Positions 55,469 through 64,000 of a stretch of DNA of 64,000 bases are shown piece after piece. Each line of letters starts with the position of its first letter. Position 1 is the stretch's first letter. This DNA comes from Labyrinthula sp. Ha (Eukaryota > Sar > Bigyra > Labyrinthulida > Labyrinthulaceae): positions 1,488,001-1,552,000 of the forward strand of contig JAALGZ010000002.1 of the NCBI GenBank assembly GCA_015227615.1, given 5' to 3'. A program made the position numbers and the translations under genes. The notes under the pieces were generated by a model. That model worked only from the letters and a program-made list of their open reading frames with translations. It was not told where the DNA came from and searched no databases.

Positions 55469-57559
55469 ATGCCCGCCAGGTCGCCAAATGTGGAAAAAGA
55501 AGGAAGATGTTCTTACGGAAGACTTTCAGGTCTTGATTACTCTCAAGAAGGGACAATTAATTTATCAAAAGTGTCAAACTCCAATTATGGTACAATGAAA
55601 AGAAGCTATAGATCGAAGAGAACAACTGTCAACCCAGTAAAAATTATTAATTACGGAACGGGTGGTCATTCAAAATATAAGTCCCATTTTACTAAAAACT
55701 ACCAACCTTATAATTTCTATAAATACAAGAATGAGAGTGCAACTAAAACAGGAGACAGCAAAATTAGTGTTTCAGGGATGAAATTGAACAATTACTTGTC
55801 TAAGGATGCTAAGCCTAATTTATCAATATCTTCACGTGGATTAAGCAGTATTGGAAGAAGAAAACCATATTCAAGCTCTCCGCAGAAAAAGAGGCCTCAG
55901 AGCGCCAACCCTAACCGCTCTAACGGCAGAACCAGATCAAGTTCAAGGCCATATGCATTCGAATACGTATCTCCTTACAAGTACACACCTTCTTCAAAGA
56001 AAGTGCGATCTTCAACAAAGGTTTCGAGTGATACATATGCTAATTTTGATAAGTTTTACCTCAATTTAAATAAGAATAATAAGAATCTGAAAGCACAGAT
56101 ACAGGAAAGTGGCCCAGGATACTCGTTAAAGACAGCACCTTCTACAAAACCAAATAGTTCTAAATCTAGTACCTCTTTTCGAGGTCCGTCTACTAGGGAA
56201 AGTGCTGCGGTTGAATCTTATGGGATTTCCGCGAATCATAGAAGAAAATCGTTTGAATTTAATGCAGATCGAAAGCGCACTTCACAGGGGCCACACCCTA
56301 TTTCCAGAATAGCATCCAGAAAACAAACTCAGCATCAAACTGAAAGAAAGCGAATACAAAACCTTATTATGTCACCTGATTGGGATGGTTGTGGTCGACC
56401 AGAGCTGTATCAGTTTGGGAAGACGTTAGGTCAAGGCTCTTTTGGCATCGTGAAGCTTGCTCATCACAGGATTACAGGTCATAAAGTGGCTATCAAGATA
56501 TACGACAAGAGCAAGTTTAAAAAATCATCGCAATTGAAGAGGGCTAAACAAGAAGTAGAGCTCATGGCATTACTGAATTCAAATTTTGTATCACACTTTT
56601 TCGAGTCCTTTGAAGATTATTCCACCGTGCCAGACTCAATTGGAAGCTCCGTGCAATCGCTATTGCCTTTAGATCCTAATCCAGATAAATCTAAACCCTC
56701 AAGTAAGATATATATAGTAATGGAAGCCCTGTCTGGTGGAAATCTTTGTACTTATGTGAAGGGGAGAAAATATCTTCAAGAAAGGGAAGCGCTTAACATT
56801 TTTGTTCAAATATTGCAAGGTCTTAATTATTTACACACGCAGGCACAAGTTGTACACAGAGATATCAAGTTGGAAAATATTCTTTTCACTGGTAGTAAGA
56901 GAGTAAAACTTGCAGATTTTGGGTTCTCTGTTTTTGTAGAAACTGATCCTGTTACGCAAGTTCCTAAGAAGTTGAACTCCTTTTGTGGCACACCTAGCTA
57001 CATGGCGCCTGAGATAATAAAAAAAAAAGGTTATTATCCATTTCCAGTTGATGTTTGGAGCTTAGGCGTCGTGTTCTATGCTATGCTTTTTGGAAGATTT
57101 CCTTTCAGAGCCAAGAACCATGATGAGTTGTACAAACTTATACTCCAGGGCTATTTTTCGGCACCAGAAGGACATAATCAAACGGATATGTTAAGCAAAG
57201 AATCTTGGAGGTTACTCAATAAAATGATTATAGTGGATGTGAAGAAGAGACCAACTGTGGCAGAGTTACTTCAGAATGAGTTTATCAAGAAAGTTATTTC
57301 CTCTAATATGAATGAAACTCGCTCTGGTAGCGAAAGTTTAGAGTCAAATGGAGGTAAGGAATGCCTTCATCTTGTGTCTAATGATGCAGTAGATGATCTT
57401 AAGGAAAATCTTTGTGGGCAGTTAGTTAAGTTTGGCTTCTCCAACGATCGTTTGAAGAAATCAGTCTTGAGAAAGAAACGAAATCACATTACCGCAACCT
57501 ATTATCTTCTTAGAATGAAACAAGGCAAGAAAAGGAGTCCAAAACAAAGATCTCGATAA
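55469..57559 (+). CDS. CAMK/AMPK-like serine/threonine kinase with UBA-like C-terminus
   Basis: 696 residues, ATG at 55469, no intron. Residues 1-300 are Ser/Lys/Tyr-rich and probably disordered. The kinase domain spans about 314-609: glycine loop GQGSFGIV, K343 (VAIK), catalytic HRDIKLEN (463-470), DFG (483-485), and activation segment ending CGTPSYMAPE. An insert of roughly 25 residues (388-411) separates the N-lobe strands. The C-terminal segment 647-685, with SVLRKKRNHITATYYLL, matches the UBA-like helix bundle that follows the kinase domain in AMPK/MARK relatives. All catalytic residues are present, so it should be active. SFCGTP holds the expected activation-loop threonine. Substrates are unknown; MARK-type relatives act on cytoskeleton and polarity. 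It ends 149 bp from a convergent gene. Confidence 0.92.
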   Translation: MPARSPNVEKEGRCSYGRLSGLDYSQEGTINLSKVSNSNYGTMKRSYRSKRTTVNPVKIINYGTGGHSKYKSHFTKNYQPYNFYKYKNESATKTGDSKISVSGMKLNNYLSKDAKPNLSISSRGLSSIGRRKPYSSSPQKKRPQSANPNRSNGRTRSSSRPYAFEYVSPYKYTPSSKKVRSSTKVSSDTYANFDKFYLNLNKNNKNLKAQIQESGPGYSLKTAPSTKPNSSKSSTSFRGPSTRESAAVESYGISANHRRKSFEFNADRKRTSQGPHPISRIASRKQTQHQTERKRIQNLIMSPDWDGCGRPELYQFGKTLGQGSFGIVKLAHHRITGHKVAIKIYDKSKFKKSSQLKRAKQEVELMALLNSNFVSHFFESFEDYSTVPDSIGSSVQSLLPLDPNPDKSKPSSKIYIVMEALSGGNLCTYVKGRKYLQEREALNIFVQILQGLNYLHTQAQVVHRDIKLENILFTGSKRVKLADFGFSVFVETDPVTQVPKKLNSFCGTPSYMAPEIIKKKGYYPFPVDVWSLGVVFYAMLFGRFPFRAKNHDELYKLILQGYFSAPEGHNQTDMLSKESWRLLNKMIIVDVKKRPTVAELLQNEFIKKVISSNMNETRSGSESLESNGGKECLHLVSNDAVDDLKENLCGQLVKFGFSNDRLKKSVLRKKRNHITATYYLLRMKQGKKRSPKQRSR

Positions 57560-57708
57560 ATCTCATCAAAGTGTGATCATTAGGATCAGTCTACTTTAGA
57601 AACTATGCAACACTATATTATAGATAGGAAAATATCATCTCCTTTAAACAATGTAAATTTTTGAAACATCTCTCCAATTTGACTCTATTAAATCAATCTC
57701 AAGAAACT

Positions 57709-60291
57709 CTACTCTCCTTCACTAGATGCAAAGAACTCGTCTCTAAAACTTTTATACTCAGCTTTACTACTATATAACGGCAACTGATCAAAGTTTTTAT
57801 CCATTACAAACTCTAAAGTCTTATTCTTCGAACTTAGCTCTATACCACTCACCTTACTCTTCGGAGCATCATTATCTTCTTCTTGACTTTGTTCCCCAAA
57901 AAAGTCTTCCCGAAAACTTTTGTACTGAGTATTAAGCACAGCAGGATTTGGGGGTACTGTAACCGTATCCCTACGATTTTTATCACTGCCTAAGCCATAA
58001 TTAATACCCCTTTCCCCAAGTTCTTCTGCATCTAAGCTATCAAAATATTGATTCTGAGTCTCATATTCAAGGTCTGAAGCTTTTGACCCCAGTTGTTGCC
58101 CCAATGCCAAAGGGAGTACATTACCCTCATTCAGCATATCTTTTTCAAGTCTGGAATGCGGTTCTCTGTGATGAGAACCCGAATCAATAGCCAGGTTGTT
58201 CACGGAGTGTTTCAAGCAGGAATCCTCTACCATAACAGTTGCATCTTCAGAGCACTCACTCGTGTTCACAGCCTCATCTTCATTCCTTGAATCCTGGTTC
58301 ACAAGCGTTGGATTCTCGTGATTCCTAACTTCATCTGTATATTTGTTAATCCCATTTTCTTTTTGAAATATTTTTTGTGCTCCTGTTCGTTCAAGGGACA
58401 TAATTCTATCCTCTAATTCGGTTTCCTTTGAGGAATCTTCTTCAAGTTTCAAGTTCCGAATCACATCAGCAAGATTTTGCGCATCCTCATGTCTTGGACT
58501 TTTCTTATTAGAGATAAGTGATAACTTAGCCTTTACTCCTCTAACGATGCCTTTAAATCCTTTGACAGAAACCTGCTTAGATTTTCTCTTTGGGAAATCA
58601 TCGTTCGTTCTTATTTTCTTATTGAACATTTTTTTTTCAAGAAGCGCAGGATGAAAAATTGTATCTTGAGAAAAGACTTTAGATGCGCATGTATCTTTAT
58701 TTACTCTCATCAGCTTTCCATCCTCTTTCTCTTTTCTTTTGTGCTTTTCTGAATGCATTTTTTCACCTAGCAAGGTTTTGCTTTGGAAGTTGCTCCTTTT
58801 TGCCGTGGAAACCTGACGCTGTCTAAGATCTACTTTTCGCTTCTTATTGTAACCAGACCTATTTTTTTCTTTTTCTACATTAGAAATCGCAGCTTCTACC
58901 TTTTCTTCTGTTTTATTGCCATCTTTTTTTGCTGACTGGTGATTTTTAGTTTCGCATCTTCCATCTGAGATAACATCTACCTTGGCTTTCTCATTAACCT
59001 GTTGTTCTAATTCTGGAGTCTTGAAAAGGGAATAAGGTAGATTTGGTTCATGTCTGGCTTTAGATTTTGTCAAGGGCAACAGTTCTTTTACTTCAATCTG
59101 ATTCACAGGGTTAGACTCTCTGTGGTCTTTCTTTTGCGATGATGATTTTGGTGAAACCTTAAAATTTTGTTCCTCATTGCATTTTCTATTAGAACTTTCT
59201 AAATAAAAATCATGCTGCTGACTTTCATATTCGTTTTTAAGTTCTTTCTCCCTAGATGAAATTCTAAGAGGTTGTTTATCTAGTTGATCTGGAAACACGG
59301 TTTCATTTCTACTAAATGTTTCAAAGAAAGTCTGTGTAAAGTTGACTCCATGTGTTTCTTCATTTTGAGTTTCTTGAGGTTTCCCGTAAAATCCTGAAAA
59401 GCTTTGAATGGAGTTCATTTGGATTTGTTCTTCACTGAATGTCCACACATTTTGCTCTCTTCTCCAATTTGGATCCTTAGTTTCTTTTAGGTTCTGGACT
59501 GGTGTCTTCTGAAGGCTAACGAGCCCTTTTCCAAGGGTAAAATCAAATTCATCCAAGCCTACGATGATGTCACGAATTGACATCGAATCATCTGGGCATT
59601 CGTTGGATGATGTTTTTTTGGCTTTTGGAATCTTACCTTTTGGTTTTAAAATTTTCTGCATTTTGATTGGAGAGCTCTGAACTAAAGAGGTGTTTGTAAC
59701 AGGATGAACATTTGTCCCTGTGTTAACCACTTCTTTCTTGTACATTTTAGCAAGTTCAACCTTTTTTTCTAGCTTTGCTCGAGCATTTGATTCTCTTGTT
59801 GAATTCTTCCATATTTTTTTCTTGTTTTCTGAGTTGCGTTGTACATCAAGACTCATTCCCTTTCTTTCTCTAAGCGAATTATTTTTAGTTAAGTACTCTT
59901 TAAATGAGATGGGGCTTTGGCATTTTAAAGAGAAAGAAACTGGCGTTCTGCTCTCTAATGAAATATTTTCTTTTATGGTACTATCACTCATTGCCGCATC
60001 TTTTTTGGTTTGCTTAATGATCTGTGAGATTTTCTTCGGTCGATTTTGAATTGTTTTCAAAGCTTGAAGTTGCCGCTCTGTCAAAAGACAATTAAAAAGA
60101 ACTTGCTTAGGACCAATCTGGTGTATAGCTTCTTCAAAAGAGCCATTTAAGGTGTTCAATGGACTGAGTTTTTTTCTCGTAGTGCTTGGAGAAGAAACTG
60201 GAGTAATCTTATAAATTACAGGATTGTAAAGATCTAATTTCAGAGTTTGGTCTTTAAATGATTGTTTTCGACCTCTTTTCCTACCTGGCAT
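57709..60291 (-). CDS. large basic, low-complexity protein of unknown function
   Basis: 860 residues, ATG at 60291, single exon. I recognise no family. The N-terminus MPGRKRGRKQ is AT-hook-like and basic clusters recur (KRKEKEDGK, KKRKVDLRQ), suggesting a nuclear protein. Composition is rich in Lys, Glu, Ser, Asn and Gln, mostly disordered. Near the C-terminus the motif YKSFR(E/D)(D/E)FF occurs twice: YKSFREDFFGEQ (57890-57925) and, at the very end, YKSFRDEFFASSEGE. A repeated short aromatic-acidic motif at the end of a disordered protein suggests a docking peptide for a partner. The unbroken frame of 2.6 kb in AT-rich DNA argues strongly that it is a real gene. Convergent with the kinase gene. 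Confidence 0.75.
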   Translation of the reverse strand: MPGRKRGRKQSFKDQTLKLDLYNPVIYKITPVSSPSTTRKKLSPLNTLNGSFEEAIHQIGPKQVLFNCLLTERQLQALKTIQNRPKKISQIIKQTKKDAAMSDSTIKENISLESRTPVSFSLKCQSPISFKEYLTKNNSLRERKGMSLDVQRNSENKKKIWKNSTRESNARAKLEKKVELAKMYKKEVVNTGTNVHPVTNTSLVQSSPIKMQKILKPKGKIPKAKKTSSNECPDDSMSIRDIIVGLDEFDFTLGKGLVSLQKTPVQNLKETKDPNWRREQNVWTFSEEQIQMNSIQSFSGFYGKPQETQNEETHGVNFTQTFFETFSRNETVFPDQLDKQPLRISSREKELKNEYESQQHDFYLESSNRKCNEEQNFKVSPKSSSQKKDHRESNPVNQIEVKELLPLTKSKARHEPNLPYSLFKTPELEQQVNEKAKVDVISDGRCETKNHQSAKKDGNKTEEKVEAAISNVEKEKNRSGYNKKRKVDLRQRQVSTAKRSNFQSKTLLGEKMHSEKHKRKEKEDGKLMRVNKDTCASKVFSQDTIFHPALLEKKMFNKKIRTNDDFPKRKSKQVSVKGFKGIVRGVKAKLSLISNKKSPRHEDAQNLADVIRNLKLEEDSSKETELEDRIMSLERTGAQKIFQKENGINKYTDEVRNHENPTLVNQDSRNEDEAVNTSECSEDATVMVEDSCLKHSVNNLAIDSGSHHREPHSRLEKDMLNEGNVLPLALGQQLGSKASDLEYETQNQYFDSLDAEELGERGINYGLGSDKNRRDTVTVPPNPAVLNTQYKSFREDFFGEQSQEEDNDAPKSKVSGIELSSKNKTLEFVMDKNFDQLPLYSSKAEYKSFRDEFFASSEGE

Positions 60292-63004
60292 TTAAACCGT
60301 AAAATAGATCTTATTCTTAATGTGATCACTATAGCTCACCAGCAGTCAAAAAAAATAATCAACTCTAGTTATAATTCTAATAATTACGTATTTATTCTAA
60401 AATATTCCTCTGAAATCTAAAGAGAATTAATAGCAACATGAAGCTATAGGACCTTCTCAGGTATTTAATACCCGGCCCTTCTATTTTCTTTAACTTGGGA
60501 AAAGTGCTACGGATAAGATCAAGCCAGTACCCAAACATTTTTCCTTCATATCTTAACACCTTAAAACTTTTAGATAGTTAAAAGAGTGTTTGCATGTTAA
60601 CATAATTAAATTAAGTTGTATAGCTGCATTTGACTTCATACGTTCAAGATTTATTGATGAGATTTTTTTTTGCTTTTTCTGTCGATTAATTGCAACAATT
60701 AGCCAACTATTATAGCTGATTTTTTACACTCATTTACTTCTAGTAGTTGAATGAGCCATATGAATATGAAGCAAAATATCTAGGCTTCATTGACTTTATT
60801 ATTGAGCAACATGAAAATTGTCATGAAATGGGTCCGATTGTTCAATTACATTTTATTCAAAGACCCTGTGTTTCCTGTTATCAAATCTTCTTATTGCTGC
60901 CAACACAAGGATTTCATCTTGCTTACTTAATTCAAGATCATGTATCCATGTTATGATTGATGATTAATTGATAATGAAAATTAATCAAAAACATTTGTTG
61001 AATCTCAGAATCCATAATTTTTTATTGAAAATAATGGTCAAAATAAGAATTACTTTGTTATAAATAATTGTCATCATAGCTAGGGGTGGAACTTGATAAA
61101 AATTATCAATAATAACTTAGTAAATATTTTCATTCTGATTATCAATAAAAGAATTCGGATTCAGACTTTTATCAAATGATTCTGATTTTATTGTGATTTT
61201 CAATTGATTCTCAAAATAACAATGGGGTATGCGACACAATTTAAAACTACAAAAAAATTTGTACTTATTTCCTACACCGTATCAAAAGTTTTAAGAACCA
61301 GGCCACGTAACAGAGGAATAATCCCGTAATAGAATGTCTTTGGGCCAAGTATTTAATTTATTGAAGCTTTGTGTACGGCGTAAAAATGAAAAGGCGTTTT
61401 TTGGCTAGTTGGCCAAGGTCTTGGTGACACAGTCTTGCATTGATAATAAGTTGATTACCAATAAACAAAAACGATAGTTCGAGAAATATCAGAATCACTC
61501 GATAAGAGAAATTTACGCGAATTTCTTATTGATAAAATATCAATAAATCAAATCCGACTCCTAGTAATACCTCAGTGCTGTGAAACCTTGAAATTTTTTG
61601 CACCTTCCTTGCATCCCCCATTTCATGTTAGTGAATTGAAAGAGATGGATTATTAAATACAATCAAGACTTGGATTATATTAGACACTTTCGTGTCAAGC
61701 TAATTTGCGTAATCTTTCAAATTTCTGTCATTCTTTAAAATTTATTGAACAAATATTTTCTTCCAAATGCAGTTATTTCCTAAGTTTGTGGTGCTCTTAG
61801 AGTATAGTTTCTGCTCGTGAAAGTTTTTCTTGCGGAGCTAGCTAGGTGTTATTAGCGTAGTTTGTCCTTTTCTTTTGTCATGCAGCAAATTGTTTACTCC
61901 AGTATATAAAAGTCTCTCCCTCCACTACTGCCAAGAAAATTAATGGGGAGGCTGTAAATTTCTTCATGTATTAACAGTTACACTGGCTGCTCATTTGCCA
62001 CATTATTTTGTTACTTCAAAATACTCTCAGAATAATAATTTATTTTGGATGACTACTAGCAAGGCGACATTTTGCATACTTTCTTAAAAACCTCAGTACG
62101 AACGGTGTTTCATGTTAACACTGTTGAAAATTTTTGAACCGACGTCATACTCAAAATTTTAATTTACAATGACTTCATTATTTCTTAATTTTATATAAGT
62201 TTTAAAAAATTTGAGGGAGGTGTGCTGTACTTCTCAGATAAGCGGTTACTTGTAGTTCATATCGAAAATTGTTGTATCATTTGAGAAGTTTTACAGAGTT
62301 TAGTTTCATATATTGTTGAAACAACAATGTTGTCCCTTCTTATTTTCTTGGCAGCTTAGGTTCTATCTTGTGCAAATGAAGCTTTCGTGGGTTATTCTAG
62401 GGCTTTATTTAAAGTTAATAGCATAACATTATTTTTCTTTTTCTTTGAGTAAAGTTTTGGTAATTGCAATCGTTCTAATTTAAGGAAGGGTAATTTCCCT
62501 TCTTTTATCACTCGACTCTCATACTTCGAGTTTCCTGCAGTACCAGGGCGCTTAATTATGAACAAAGATAATAATTCTGGACGAGAGTAGACCTACAGAC
62601 ATGAAGGCGGTCAACAACCACTGCAGTAGCTTTCACTTAAACTAAATTAATGAGAATCAATAACTGAGTAGTAGCAGGTTGTGCTATGACAAAACTCTCG
62701 TGTTAAAACTATTTCTTTGTATCTAAATATATTGCTATCCCAAGAAAAGTTAGTTCTAGATATTTCTGTGGTAATGCACGAGTGGAATTTTCTTCTTACC
62801 CAGAATTTCTCCGGTGAGGTGGTTTATAGAGAATTAGTCACTATATTTCCTTACAAAAACTCTAGAAAAGAAGAAGTGACCTTTGCCCGAATAAGCCAAT
62901 TTCATAGGATTTGAATTCTGCAGTAGAAGAAAAAAAAAGATGCTACTACATTCACGCAAACGTAGTTAATATTTTTTCATTTACAGTCCATAGATTCTGA
63001 ATAT
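60292..63004. other. 2.7-kb gene-poor region
   Basis: Contains the second MITE-like repeat at 61081-61563. Open frames at 60747-60956 and 62717-62914 begin without a convincing ATG and show no family features. The end of the region is the promoter and leader of the Ras gene; a T-rich stretch ending TTTACAG at about 62986 might be a 3' splice site of a leader intron. Confidence 0.4.
61081..61563. repeat. MITE-like repeat, copy 2
   Basis: 483-bp repeat collinear with 38967-39431 and in the same orientation. Termini are TAGGGGTGGAACTTGAT on the left and, in reverse, TAGGAGTCGGATTTGAT on the right, so the right end has drifted. No target duplication is seen (ATCATAGC versus GTAATACC). Non-coding and clearly older than the retrotransposon, as the two copies differ at many positions. 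Confidence 0.75.
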
Positions 63005-63936
63005 ATGACGGCCTTAAACTCATTTTCCATATATATAAGGAATAATTCTAAAGATTCACCCAAAGTGTTGCTTCTTGTACTTTGTTGTTTTTCGGTCATC
63101 GCTAAGGTTGAAAAAGGAATGAGCTTGCAAAAGATAAGGAAAGAATCTGCAAAGATTCTTAAAATAAAATCATCAAAAAAAGTAAAATTGTTCCTTTCTA
63201 CTGGTCATGAAGTATTTTGTTTTTTTTTGTAAAGGTTTAGGTACAATTTATAGACGAACTTAAACAAGACGACAATGTTTTCGTTTCTTCTGGCGGGAAT
63301 TTCTATCTTTCACAGTCAAAACAACTCAAAGTTTACAACATATCTATTCTTGGGTCCGGTGGTGTAGGGAAGAGTGCTATAACTATGCGTTTTATTAAAG
63401 ATCTGTTTGTTTCATATTGGGATCCCACAATTGAAGATGCATATTCCAAGGAAGTAACAATCAAAGGAGAGACATCTAAAATCAAAATTCTCGACACGGC
63501 TGGCCAAGATAGCTTTGAATCTATGCGCGCTCATTGGATTCAGGAGAAGGATGCTTATGTTTTGGTATTCTCATTGGATGATGCAGATTCTTTTAAAGAG
63601 CTTAGCCGGTTTCTTGACCTGATAAAAGAAGTCTGTGTTAAAGAAAATAAACTTCGGAAACCTATTATGCTTGTTGGCAATAAATCTGATCTTTTTCATT
63701 CAACAGAAACAAACGGACAAACTACAACTAAAACTCCAAAAGTTCTAGATAAAGATATTCGACCGTTTATAGAACGGGCTCAATTCGAAATTGAATATGT
63801 AAAAGTTTCAGCAAAAACTGGAGATGGAGTAAATTGCGTGTTTAATAAATTGGTGGAAAAGTTAATAGATAAAGAGAAGGAAACTGTGAAAACAATAAAA
63901 AAGGAAGTAAATAGAAAAACGTGTGTCTTATTATAA
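63005..63936 (+). CDS. Ras-family GTPase with N-terminal beta-grasp-like domain, three exons
   Basis: Exons 63005-63076, 63107-63211 and 63241-63936, introns of 30 and 29 nt; 290 residues. The first intron is a multiple of three without a stop, so its removal is inferred from T-richness and length. GTPase motifs: GSGGVGKS (97-104), DPTIED with switch I Thr, DTAGQ (144-148, catalytic Gln), NKSD, and VSAKTG. The C-terminus is CVLL, a CAAX box ending in Leu, predicting geranylgeranylation and membrane attachment. Switch I resembles Ras/Rap more than Rab or Rho. About 85 residues precede the GTPase fold: SIYIRNN.., then KVKLFLSTGHEVQFIDELKQDDNVFVSSGG, which resembles doublecortin/CIDE-type beta-grasp domains. 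Such an N-terminal domain is not normal in Ras proteins. Effectors unknown. Confidence 0.9.
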
Positions 63937-64000
63937 GGGGAGTTAGGGCTTTGTGTTGAATAGAGTATATTAAGGAGTTAACAAACTTCAATTTGAGTAT

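Overview
This is nuclear DNA from a eukaryote: AT-rich, standard stop codons (TAA, TAG and TGA all end genes), and proteins of typical eukaryotic families (P4-ATPase, MYST acetyltransferase, WDR33-type polyadenylation factor, DEAH helicase, Ras, RGS, SLC29 transporter). The most diagnostic trait is the introns. Twelve can be placed by frame repair, in six genes, and all are 27-32 nt long (six of 29 nt, four of 30 nt). An IQUB orthologue points to a lineage that has or recently had cilia. I cannot name the organism; a unicellular protist or zoosporic microbe is most likely.

Layout. 178-2176: a five-exon CRAL-TRIO (Sec14-like) gene. 2935-4672: a divergent pair, a Nma111/DegP7-type protease and a small secreted protein, whose start codons overlap. 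4673-8197: no gene. 8198-16179: a complete 7,982-bp Ty3/gypsy-type LTR retrotransposon on the minus strand. 16241-22077: a P4-ATPase lipid flippase and, convergent to it, a CYP86-clan P450. 22078-27322: no gene. 27323-33244: a compact cluster of WDR33 homologue with cold-shock domain, nucleoside transporter and DEAH helicase. 33245-40622: no gene, one MITE-like repeat. 40623-43150: convergent WW-RGS protein and Golgi-type sulfotransferase. 43151-52318: sparse, holding one bZIP gene and a possible pseudogene. 52319-60291: MYST acetyltransferase, IQUB, a CAMK-type kinase and a large unknown protein. 60292-63004: no gene, second MITE-like copy. 63005-63936: a Ras GTPase with an N-terminal beta-grasp-like domain.

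Genes sit in tight islands: adjacent stop codons, one pair of overlapping starts, 23-61 bp spacers. Islands are separated by 2.7-7.4 kb stretches in which I see no coding sequence.

The most notable object is the retrotransposon. After protease, reverse transcriptase, RNase H, D,D35E integrase and a chromodomain, its polyprotein continues in the same frame for about 540 residues into a SANT/Myb-like segment and a complete-looking MT-A70 adenine-N6 methyltransferase with DPPW motif. Gag-protease and Pol are in one frame separated by a single UAG, the leader between LTR and gag is 19 nt with no tRNA-type primer site, and the element abuts the flippase gene. A retroelement carrying its own MT-A70 enzyme next to two chromatin/DNA-reader-like modules is the best candidate here for an undescribed system.
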